This document shows positions 46,540 through 58,647 of a stretch of DNA of 64,000 bases, in pieces. How positions within the stretch are numbered: position 1 is the stretch's first letter; each line of letters opens with the position of its first letter. Where the stretch lies: assembly GCA_963377175.1 (NCBI GenBank), contig CAUJNA010001857.1, positions 904,295 through 968,294 on the forward strand, written 5' to 3'. This DNA is from Effrenium voratum (Eukaryota; Sar; Dinophyceae; Suessiales; Symbiodiniaceae). The notes beneath the pieces were generated by a model. It saw only the letters and a list, made by a program, of their open reading frames with translations, searched no databases and was not told where the DNA came from. The translations under genes were made by a program, and so were the position numbers.

Positions 46540-47497
46540 GATATGCTCATTTCCACCTCAAGGCTGACTTACTTTGGCAAAGCCAAAAGCGAAGCCCAGC
46601 TCAGAGCCCTGCCGGGAAAAAGAGGGGACCGCGAGCTTGGAGCGTGTGACTGCGTTTGAGAATTGCGTCACGCCCTTTCAACAGCGACTGCTGAGCTCAT
46701 GTCCGACGGCTTGCTTTCATTCAGGCTTGCGCACACAATTTGGTCAGTTACCAGGATTGCTGAACACCGGATATCTCTGAAATGGTGCCATTCGACCTTG
46801 CTTGCTGCTCCGCTTACCATTTGTTTTGTCCAAAGCCCCGCCAGACCCGGGCGGTGGGGCGGTGGGGCGGGGCGCGCAACTAGTGGGTTTCATGGAGAGC
46901 CCTTTCCAGCCAGGAGCTTCGACCTGATTCTGGAGGGGTGCAATCAGCTGTTTTGCTGCTTAAAATGTAGGTCTTGTCAGATTTGCCAGTATTTGGGTTT
47001 CGGATGTTTAAGCTTTGCAAGGACTGGTGGATTTGGGTTGCCATCAGGGAGTTGCCATCAGGGAGTTGCCATCAGTTTGCCTTGATTCTCGCAGCCTGCG
47101 TTCAGCTCCTGATGCAAATTCTGGAGTCAGTCGGAGGGGTGGAGGCGTTTTATGATTCCGGCATATTCTGGACGTGCCATTCAATGGGTGTGGACTTGAG
47201 ATGGCCATCCTGAGGTCGTCGCGCTCGGAGGCCGGGGGGTCTTGGTTTGGGGGAGGGGGGCAGCTGCCCAGTGCGCGAGGCCAGCGGAGATCTGCCGGAT
47301 TTGCTCGGCGCCCAGGGTTCGAAGGCTCGTGCAGAGCCACTTGGTATTTCGATTGCCTTTCTCAGGGCGGATCTCCCGGGTGGTTTGGAGCACTTTGAGG
47401 CAGGTCTCATTGGTGCATAGCTTGCGCACGCGGCTGGATGGATCTGCAGCAGCTGAAGCGGAGCTTGATGTTTGTGCCTTCGTAAGCCTCGCTGCAG
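46540..47497. other. Kinesin / NSUN2 boundary region
   Basis: Exon-like pieces with uncertain assignment lie here: 46580-46660 (one frame contains EKEGTASLERVTAFENC), 47091-47130 (CVQLLMQILES) and 47421-47481. The last kinesin exon and the first NSUN2 exon with the start codon should lie here, but I cannot fix either. Confidence 0.35.
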
Positions 47498-50400
47498 GCC
47501 TTCTACCGCGAGCAGAAGCTTTGCAAGGACTATGCCGCTTACAATTCGGTTGCTTCAGAATATTTCTGCTGTTTGTCTACGTGATGTGCATCAGTCGATG
47601 CAGGGGCGCACTTCAGTTTGTCCGGAAGAAACACGCCTTGCATTGCGTGAAGAAAGATTGATTTAGCCATGCTTACTACCCAAGACTTTGCGACTTTGCG
47701 AGCTGTTTTTTTTGGGATCGAGTGAACATACATTTGTTTGCACACGCAAAGCTTAATGTTTTCTTGGGTGCCTAGTTTGTTATCGGCAAGAACCTCGAAA
47801 CAAGCTTGCTCCAGGATCTCCAGGGGAGTTTGCATCAAGCGTAAACAACGGCTTTTCTACATACGTGCAAGTTCGGCGTTCGAAACGGGCACGCAGGAAG
47901 TTAGTTCAGAACAAGAGACCAACTCTTTCGTGGGAGAGTTTGTCTCGAATCTAGAAGCCAAAGTTTGCTGGGAGCAAAAGAGACCTTACGTGGCACGGCA
48001 ACCAGTTGAGAGCTAGGTAGCTCTCTGACAGAAGGCGAGAGCTCTCGAACAGGCTCGGAATGCCCGCAGCCGGGCCCATGGTGCTTCTCGCAACATTAGT
48101 TTGCGTGGCACGCGCGCCGCTTTCGCAAGGTCAGGTGCAGATTTTTTTGCCAGGCAGCACTTCCGCAGAGTCAGGTGCCAATTTCGTGGCAGGCGCCGCG
48201 CGTTCGCCAGATCTGGCACAATTTGGTGGCAGGCGCAGCAGTTTTGAACAGTTAGGTACAGATTCCGCAAGACAGAAGGAAGCAAAGAAAGGAAGGAATG
48301 AAGAATGTGTGGCTGAATGAATGAATCAATGACTGACTGTCTGAATGAATGAATGAAAGAACGAGGAAGGAAGGAAGGAAGGAAGGAAGGAAGGAAGGAA
48401 GGAAGGAAGGGAGGGAGGGAGGGAGGGAGGGAGGGAGGGAGGGAGGGAGGGAGGGAGGCATGAATGAAATAAAATGAATGAATGAACGAATGCATAAATG
48501 AATGAATGGATGGATGGAATGGAATGGCATGGAATGGAATGGAATGGAATGGAATGGAATGACTGAAGGAAGGAAGGAAGGAAGGAAGGAAGGACATGAA
48601 CTGAACTGAACTGAACTGAAATGAGATGAGATGAGATGAGATGAGATGAATGAATGAATGAATGAATGAATGAATCAATGAATGAATGAATCAATGAATG
48701 AATGAATCAATGAATGAATGAATGAATGAATGAATGAATGAATGAATGAATGAATGAATTAATTAATTAATTAATGAATTAATGAATGAATTAATGCCTG
48801 CATGCCTGCCTGTATGCATGCATGCATGCATGGATGGATGGATGCATGAATGAATAAATGAATGCATGAATGAGTGAATCAATGAATGAATGATGGAGCG
48901 AATGACTGAAACAAGGAAAGGAAAGGGAAGGAAAGGAAAGGAAGGAGCGGAAAGGGAATGAAAAATAGAAACGGGAAGCGCAGAAAAGGGAAGGGAAGGG
49001 AAAGGAAGGGAAGGGAAGGGAAGGGAAGGGAAGGGAAGGGAAGGGCAGGGAGCGAAGGAAGGAAGGAAGGAAGGAAGGAAAAGAGAAGAGCAAAACCGCA
49101 AGAAAACGAAGGGAAGGGAGATAATGAAGAAAGCAAGACAGAAAGAAAGCAAGAAAGAAAGAACGAAGGAAAGAGAGAAAGGAAGTAAGGAACAAAGCAA
49201 GGACATAATACAAGAAATCGCGAAAGAACGAAAGAATGAAAGAACGTAAGAACGAAAGAGCGAGAGAAATAAAGACATAAATGAAGAAGGAAGGAAGGAA
49301 AAAGGAAGGAAGGAAGGAAGGAAGGAAGGAAGGAAGGAAGGAAGGAAGGAAGGAAGGAAGGAAGGAAGGAAGGAAGGAAGGAAGGAAGGAAGGAAGGAAG
49401 GAAGGAAGGAAGGAAGGAAGGAAGGAAGGAAGGAAGGAAGGAAGGAAGGAAGGAAGGAAGGAAGGAAGGAAGGAAGGAAGGAAGGAAGGAAGGAAGGAAG
49501 GAAGGAAGGAAGGAAGGAAGGAAGGAAGGAAGGGAAAGAGAAGAACATAATCGCAAGGAAGCAAAAGAAACAGAGATAAGCAAGAAAGAAGTAAGGAAGG
49601 AAGTAGGGAATAATGAAAGAAATCACGAAAGAATGAAGGAATGTAAGAACGAAAGAGCGAAAGAAAGAAAGAAAGAAAGAAAGACAGACATTAAGAAGGA
49701 AGGAAGGAAGAAAGGAAGGCAGGAAGGAAGCAAGACAGATGACAAAGAGAACAGAGAGACAAAGAAGAGAAAGAAGCAACAATCAATGAAGAAACAGAGA
49801 ACATCTCTGAGAGAGGAGACAAGTGAACAAGACAAGGAAGAGCAAGAGAAAACACAAATAGCTGTAGTCCGTTTGCTTTTTGAAACTTCCGTCTATATCG
49901 GCTTCCTGCGAGGGTGCGCCAGTGTTTTCCCTCGCCCCGAAACACCATTTCAGCCTTGGAAACGCTAGTCTCCCCTTAAAAGAAAGGGCTGTGCAAAGAG
50001 GATCAATACACAGTACCAGCCAGAGTGAGATTTCCGCATGTCAAAAGGCCACCAGCACTTCGATTGGATTTGGCCTTGTGGTTTAAAAGGGAACCAACAC
50101 ATGCGCAGACAGTCTCTATGGAATTTATGACCGTCAAACAGTCCAGCCAATGATGGTTTCGTACGCACATGCATAGAAGAACAATCAGGTACATGGTTTG
50201 GCCCAATTGTGGCCCGATGGTGTGCCGACTGTACCTGGTTGGGCTTGCTATCTGACTATGACCCTCTGAACGTGTTCCTTTTCAAGGTTGTTGTTTTGCG
50301 AGTAATTCTCCTTTTTGGGATAGGGACACCAGGAAACCACCGCGCTATAATTTTGAGATGAGACCCATAGCGCTTACCGAATGGACCGTAGGACTGGGAC

Positions 50401-53400
50401 CTGTGCTGGCAGCGCATGCGCCTTCCGCTGCCGCCCTGCCTGCGTCTGGAGGAGCAGAACCGAAGGTCGAACCAACAGTCTCTGAGCTAGGGCCAGCTAG
50501 GGAGGAAACGACTGTGGGTGACGGACATTTTTGAAGAGTTGGGATGAGTATTGAGTTTGGAGCACGTTCTCAAATGAGTCAGTCAGAGGTGCAGCAACCC
50601 ATTCCCTCTATGCTGATTTCTTGGGAACGAGGGAGCCAGCAAAAGGCGCATGAAGCTATAAGGCCGCAAGCCAAAGCGCCACAAACTGTTCTGGTTTCCT
50701 TTTTGTTTTCGGTTTGGTCCATATATGAATGTACATGAAGGCGTCAGGAGGGTTCTCCAACTTGGACGACAACCCATACTACGCTTTCAGCAGGGTCTTC
50801 AACCCTGCAAAACATTGTTTCAAGATGTAGAAGCAGTGACTCACCCCTTTCAGAAGACCGCTTCGGCTGGCTGTGCGTATATCCAGACTAAGCGCGAACA
50901 TCATTTGTTAGTGGTAGGGTGTGCAACCCGAAGTAAACCCGTTGTTTCAACGTATTCATTCAAAAACATATTTATATTTGAGCTCGCCCAAAAGGTGATG
51001 GTTAAACCATCAAACAGGGAAACCTGAATGGCAAGCGAAATCAGGGACTCCGATTAGTCGGTTTCCGTTTGGTGTCATTTTCAAGCCATCCAAAAAAAGC
51101 AAGCCATCGCCTTTTTTTTCTTCCCTTGTTTTTAGAGAGAGACAGCGGGACGCTGGAAAGCCGCCGCAAGCGAACAGGCGGAGGCGTTGAAGCTGCTGGC
51201 ACCCTGGCAGCCGGAGCCGGACACCTGGCGTGGCCCGAATTCTTGATAGGTGTTCAATGTACCCCCTACTCCAAATACCCTCTTTTCTAGAGGGTATCAT
51301 GTCGACCCTCTACTAAAAAAGGAGGTATTTACTATGGAAAACCAGGTTTTCCCGAAAGTAGCCTGAAAGAAGCGGGTATTTTTTTGTAGGGGGTAAATTG
51401 ACAGGGGGGACCCCCTAACATGTCAAAACTGGGGCCTCTGCTTTCGGGATCGGACCTGTCTTTGGAATTGCATGAAGTTTTCTTGTTTCCGAAGTTGCTT
51501 CCTGTGTTGTGTTGCGGCCGAAGCCTTGAACAGTCAATACGCTAGCCTTGATATGCTTGCAACATAGCTTCGTTTGAACATAATGACCAGATTTGTGACA
51601 TGGTGAAAGCACCTAGAACTGTAACCTGTGTTTTACAGGTCATTGTCAGGATCTTAGGCGAGCTTCACAAGAGTCCCTGGTAACGAAGGGGACTATGACA
51701 TACCAATGACAAAATGAGCCATCTCCCCAGACTGGCCCGAGACCAAGTAGTTTTAGACTGCCACTGTCTTGAAGATACCGTTTTGAGCTTTCAGTTCGAG
51801 CGTTTCTGAAAAGGAAATGGCCCCCTTGCCAGGGCTCAATGAGCCATTTCTTGGCAGCTCCTGGCTCAAAATGACCTACAGGTTTTTTCGGTTCCGTCAG
51901 AGATCAGCCGTGGAGATCCTTAGGACTTCTCCAATGAATTCTTGACATTTATATTCTGTATACAAGTTTACAAGTATGTATCAGATTTTCATCCATAAGT
52001 TGCCCAGTATGGCCTATGACCAGAACCCATTTGGCCTCATTTCAGAGGGAGGTTTCCACTTTCCCAGCCCAAGGCCAACGACTGGCGGTCACAAAACAAA
52101 GGAACTGAATATCCCTTTGTTAAAAGAACTTGGACGTCGCACAAAACAGAAGTGCCAGAGAGGGAGAGAGAGAGAGAGAGAGAAGAAACAAAAAGGGGGA
52201 AGGGTGCGATCTTCGTATTTTCGAAGATCACGCTTTTCAGGGTGCTCAAAAGGGCGCCTAAAGAAAACAGCTTCGATTTTGCTGGGTTTGGTCCCGCCGT
52301 GTTTTACTTCTGTAGGCTGGTGCCGTGGTGCGGGGCTTTCCGCCTACACGCGCACGCGGTGGACGAGCTGGGGCACTACCATCCGGAGCTGGCCAAGGCC
52401 GGGCACACGGAAGGGGTCCCCCACCCTTTCCCTGCGCAGACTGTTTTTCCAAAAATGGAGCTTGATGCAGTTTGATTACGGGATGGGGGAGTGGAGTTCC
52501 CCTTTGAAAAAGACACAACCATTTGTGGCTGACCCGTGTTCCTGGGCAATAGTAGTGGCTGAGGTGTTATGTGCTGGTTTGAGGGAGCCAGCTCAGTCGA
52601 GGTGTTGTCCGATGGGCAGCGCGCCGGCAAGATCATCCGGCAGGTGAGATGATCGCATACTGCGGCGCATCGTTGCCTTTGCCCAACATCCGTAGGGAAG
52701 GGGAGGGCGCAGGGGGAACTTGCCTCATGCATGTTCCCTGTCTGAGTGCAAGGGAATCATGTACGGACCACAGATTGCTGGAAGGAGTCAGCTTCAATGC
52801 TTCCCGCGCTTGCTTTGGGTATCCAGCCAGAGCACAAGATCGTAGAGTCCAGCACTCAAGACCCCTTTGTAGCGGCTGGATTGTACGGCTGTCGCACTTG
52901 CCCTCTTTCCAAGCATCATGGAAGTGGACCGGAGGCCTTTTCAACAGGGGCCCTCCTGTCAGCTTCCATGGAAAAAGGGTAGGCATCGCCTGAGTTTGCT
53001 TGGCGCCAAGGCTGTGTGCAGCTCCCGGGTCGAAGACTCTGCAGATCTTAGACATCATGCAGGCAGCTCCGGTCCAGCACAGGCTCTGGTTCCTGCTTGT
53101 GCGGTGCAGGCGAGCGCAGGCAGCCAGGCTGGGAGTGGTGGAGTGTACGGCTTGCGGCTTGGATGGTCTTGGCACCCTGGGCACAGGTACCATCTGGGCT
53201 TCTCGTGGCGAACGACTCCAAAGGTGGCAGACTCAGGCCGGCCGGGCTGGGGCGGCCCATGGGCGAGCTCGCAGACTGCGTAGGCGGAGAGGTTGTCTCG
53301 ATTTCTCCTTCATCTGTTTTGAAACCTTTCTGGCTTTTTCGTGGGAAACCACAAGAAACTCGCCCATTTTGCAGCGTTCCCATTTGAAGACATATCCACA

Positions 53401-56400
53401 TGTCAAGATCCATTTGGGTGTGCATTGTTTGAAGGTACGCCTGACGTTGGTTTGAGGGGAACCCAAAGGAACCCAAATTCTGTTTTGGGCCCCGGTCCCC
53501 CCTTGGACACATTGGACGTAACTCCCCACCTAAACGATGTCCACTTCACATCACTTCTACAGCCCCGTTCAGTTGAGCTGCCAGGAAGCTGATTGACCGA
53601 GTTCGGCGCGTGCCTGCGTCGCCCCTGCTCGTGACTCGTGCCGACGCCAGGACGGGTTCGAGCGAGCCGAATGGCGTGCGTTTGTGGGATCGGAACCTCT
53701 GTTTCAGGTCTCAAAATAGGGGTTGCCAAATTAAAATGATGGTTTTCCTTTTGGCTACCCTTTACAAGCCCACCATGGCAGTCCACCATTGTGAGAAACT
53801 CCCTTCACAGGGTATGGTTTGAGGGGACCAAATCAAAGGAAATCTGTTTGAGGGGCTGCCCCAATTTTGAGAGACACCCTGAGGCGGGGATGCTTCCCCA
53901 AGCTTGAGAATACTCAGGAGCCCTAGGGCCATCTCTGCTTTTGTTCTGGCAACCTCCTTGCCAACGTCTCGTTGCGAGCGGCCCTGTGAGGGACCCAATT
54001 TCCGATAGGTCTTTCCGGTGACCTGCTCGAATTTTGAAGAGAAATTGCACAGGTATTGCTGGTGGTTAGCCTTGGTTCACTTCAGGTCAGGTCCCTGAGC
54101 AAGGGAGACTGCTGGAGATTGGGACACAACTGCTAGACATTTCGGCTGGCTGCGACTTCGAGGGCGTGTGAAGAACAATCCGCCATGTAGCACTGCATGG
54201 GAATGTGCCAACAAATACCGCAACGAGGCTTTCCGTTTAATTTCATGGAAAGGGAGGCTCCAGAATTTTGACCAGCTGTTTCCAGGCGTTTCCCCCAACT
54301 TCGGCAACATGCTGATGGCTGTCCGGTCCTGTTTGACCGAGTCCTTTGCGATGCCACTTGGCTTGGCGTTTCTGGCAGAATTCGAATAGACGCATAGCGT
54401 GAGCTCGCTGTCCTGCAAGGTTCCGTGCTCTGGGGATGGCACTATGCGAAAGGCCCGAGCCCTTGATTGGTTGATGCGTATGAAGCAGAGCAGGGACGTT
54501 TCAAGCAGCGCTGATTGGCAACATTGTTATGTGATTGTGTTGGATGTTTTCTCTTAGGAACCCTGTTCTAGCTCATTACACCACCCACAGCCAGGGTGAA
54601 GGTGAACTTGTCTACTTGTCAATCAGACTGACAAAGGGATGCACAAGTTGGGAACAGTGGGTATGAAGGGCAAAACCAGATCAGCATGGCAAGCTTGTTG
54701 GACAGAGGAATCAAACTCAGGCCCGATCGCTTCTTCGACGCTGGACGCCTAGAGCAGGCACAAAGGGAGAATATGTTCTGCAAATCAAGACCCTTCAACC
54801 TCAAGTTACAAGTCATGCCAGGTGTCGCATCGAACATACACAATTCATTAACACATATTAATATCTATGGAATCCACCTTGGCAAAAATATTCAGAGCGT
54901 AGGACGCTTGAAGTGTGCCATCTAAGTCTGTAGGTTGCTTTCCGAGGAACGGATCAATCGCCCAGGGCTAATGGCCAACCCCTTGGAAATCCCCTTCCTT
55001 GCGAGGACTCGACCGTATCTCAAGGCGCAGTCCCCCCCTACCTCGTTGCTCCCTGGTATTTGTTCACGGGCAGACGATGGTCATCAAGCCATGGTCATCA
55101 GGTTGGACCTCAAGAATGTGTAAGTGTGAAGACGACCAACTTGAAGACCACCATTTCTTGAGGTCCCTAGGTTTTAGCACACCATCAACTAGCAAATTAA
55201 CATGTTTTCAATAGTTCACATCGACCCTTCGGGCCTTGAGAATCGTCTTCCATCACCGATCGTCCACTTCTATAGGAGAAAGGAACACTGAAAACTATAC
55301 CCCTTGTTTTCTTTGGGGGAGCCGTCCCTTTATTAAATAGTTTGACAACCCTGTGCCGGCAATTTCTGCCTTGGTCCAGGTGTGGGCCATCATGGGATCC
55401 AGCTGGAGATCCTTCTGCAGGGCTTGAAGCTCCTGGCACCAAAAGGCGGACACAGGGAGCCGGACTTGGACCCCAAACTTCTCGGCTTCCTGTTGCCTCC
55501 CTTACGTCCTTTGCTCGAGACCAACTGCCCAAACCTTCAGGAGTCAACCGAAAGAGGGGACGCAAACGTCGCTGAAAGCTAGACCCACGGGGGTGGGGGA
55601 AGGCAGATCAGAGCCCGAGGAAATGCGAGGCACTGTGTTTCTGGCGAATCTTAGCGGTTTTTTTCCCCAAGCGGATTGCTTGGCGGGTGGTCCTTTCAAA
55701 AATCGCTGATCCGTAGAGAGGAGCACTGTGCTTGCCTTGGCTCAGAGCTGCGCCAGGGCTTTTGGCATACTCCACCTGCGCCCTGAATCCGGTGGAGTGT
55801 GAGGCAGGGATGGGACGCTGGGAACTGAGGAGACCAGGAGTCGAAACAGGGCGTGTGTCAGTCGGCCTTTTCTTGGTTGCTTTAATGCCAACCAAAGGGG
55901 GATTTCCCAAAGAAAGACCCAACTGAAGACTCTTGGGGGCGTTTTTTTGAATTTATTTTTCCTCATGTGCCACGTGCCTCTTGCAGCGCTCCGAAGCGAA
56001 AGAAGCTTGGTTCACCTCCAACTGCTCCAAAACATTGTAACTCGCTAGACTGGAACGATCTCCAAACCACTGGTTCAAACTGATATAAAACAGAGTATAC
56101 AAACCAAGTCATAGACGAATATATATATATATATATACCTATGGTTACGGACGTATGCACACGCTCTAGGCCCTAGGTTCTAGGCTTCGGTTCAGGAGAT
56201 GCTGTTTTTGAGCATTGCATTCCCCATGAGGCGGTGGTCTCTGCCGCTCTCTGCCAGCAGCCTGGCTTTGAGACAGTGCCCATCCAGGCGGGGCCCGGGC
56301 GAGTCAGAAAGGCATCTGAGATTGAGCGTTCTTACAGTCTTACATGTTCTTACGTGACTCGCAGGCCTTTGGAGGCTGGATATTGACTTAGCTATTAGAT

Positions 56401-57416
56401 GCCGCCTGGGTGAGCGTGTTTTTCTGAAAACCCAGCAAGCGCGGCGTCCTCTTGCTCGTGGACTTTGGATCAACCTGCCAACCGGCCACGAACAATTGCT
56501 CACAATCATGTTGCCTGAGAGCAGCCGCTTCTCTACAGATCTGGGCATTAGGAGTGTGCGTGCGTTGCCCAAAAGTCTTCCACCATCTACTGAAGTTGCA
56601 TGCTCTGGCCAGCCGGGATGGGCTTGTCAGAAACCTTTGAGTCGCGTGTAGATGGCTGCCAGATGGCTGAGGCCAGGGAAAAGAATACAAGCACGATCTG
56701 CAGTGAGGGGCGGTCGTGAAATTTAGCACCTGGGAAAAACGTGAGGATTGATTCAAGACTTCCCTTCGGATTAGGTGTGTGCTTGTTCCCAATGTATCTG
56801 TATGTATGTATGTATGTAAGTATGTATGTGTGTATGTATGTATGTATGTATGTAATGTATGTATGTATGTATGTATGTATGAATGTAATGCAATGCAATG
56901 CAATGCAATGTAATGTAATGTAATGTAATGTAATGTATGTATGGTACGTAATGTAGTGCAATGTAATGTAATGTAATGTAATGTAATGTAGTGTAGTGTA
57001 ATGTAATGTATGTATGTAATGTCATGTAATGTAATGTAATGTAATGTGATGTGATGTAATGTAATGTAATGTAATGTAATGTAATGTAATTGTATGTATG
57101 CATGTAATGTATGTAGTGCATGTATGTATGTATGTATGTATGAATGTAATGTAATGTAATGTATTGTAATGTATGTTATGTTATGTTATGATATGTTATG
57201 TTATGTTATGTTATGTTATGTTACGTTACGTTATGTTATGTTATGTTATGTTATGTTATGTGATGTGATGTTATGTTATGTATGCAACGTATGTAATGTA
57301 TGTAATGTATGTAATGTATGTATGTATGTATGTAATGTAATGTAATGTAATGTAATGTAATGTAATGTAATGTAATGTAATGTAATGTAATGTATGTATG
57401 TATGTATGTATGTATG

Positions 57417-57447
<31 letters not shown>

Positions 57448-57544
57448 TGTATGTATATGTATGTATGTATGTATGTAATGTATGTATGTATGTATGTATG
57501 TATGTATGTATGTATGTATGTATGTATGTATGTATGTATGTATG

Positions 57545-57575
<31 letters not shown>

Positions 57576-57643
57576 TGTATGTATGTATGTACTGTACTGT
57601 ACAATGTATGTATGTATGTATGTAATGTATGTATGTATGTATG

Positions 57644-57674
<31 letters not shown>

Positions 57675-57700
57675 TGTATGTATGTATGTATGTATGTATG

Positions 57701-57731
<31 letters not shown>

Positions 57732-58616
57732 TGTATGTATGTATGTATGTATGTATGTATGTATGTATGTATGTATGTATGTATGTATGTATGTATGTAT
57801 GTATGTATGTATGTATGTATGTATGTATGTATGTATGTATGTATGTATGTATGTATGTATGTATGTATGTATGTATGTATGTATGTATGTATGTATGTAT
57901 GTATGTATGTATGTATGTATGTATGTATGTATGTATGTATGTATGTATGTATGTATGTATGTATGTATGTATGTATGTATGTATGTATGTATGTATGTAT
58001 GTATGTATGTATGTATGTATGTATGTATGTATGTATGTATGTATGTATGTATGTATGTATGTATGTATGTATGTATGTATGTATGTATGTATGTATGTAT
58101 GTATGTATGTATGTATGTATGTATGTATGTATGTATGTATGTATGTATGTATGTATGTATGTATGTATGTATGTATGTATGTATGTATGTATGTATGTAT
58201 GTATGTATGTATGTATGTATGTATGTATGTATGTATGTATGTATGTATGTATGTATGTATGTATGTATGTATGTATGTATGTATGTATGTATGTATGTAT
58301 GTATGTATGTATGTATGTATGTATGTATGTATGTATGTATGTATGTATGTATGTATGTATGTATGTATGTATGTATGTATGTATGTATGTATGTATGTAT
58401 GTATGTATGTATGTATGTATGTATGTATGTATGTATGTATGTATGTATGTATGTATGTATGTATGTATGTATGTATGTATGTATGTATGTATGTATGTAT
58501 GTATGTATGTATGTATGTATGTATGTATGTATGTATGTATGTATATGTAATGTATGTATGTATGTATGTATGTATGTATGTATGTATGTATGTATGTATG
58601 TATGTATGTATGTATG

Positions 58617-58647
<31 letters not shown>

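Noticed and set aside
47482..47497. A 16-base GTAAGC...CTGCAG segment that could be read as an intron
   Set aside because: Too short to be spliced. The CAG at 47495-47497 is better read as the acceptor of a longer intron in front of the NSUN2 exon at 47498.
48763..49782. A 339-codon minus-strand frame rich in SFLPSFLP, and two overlapping ones
   Set aside because: It is a translation of the GGAA/GAAT arrays inside an NSUN2 intron.
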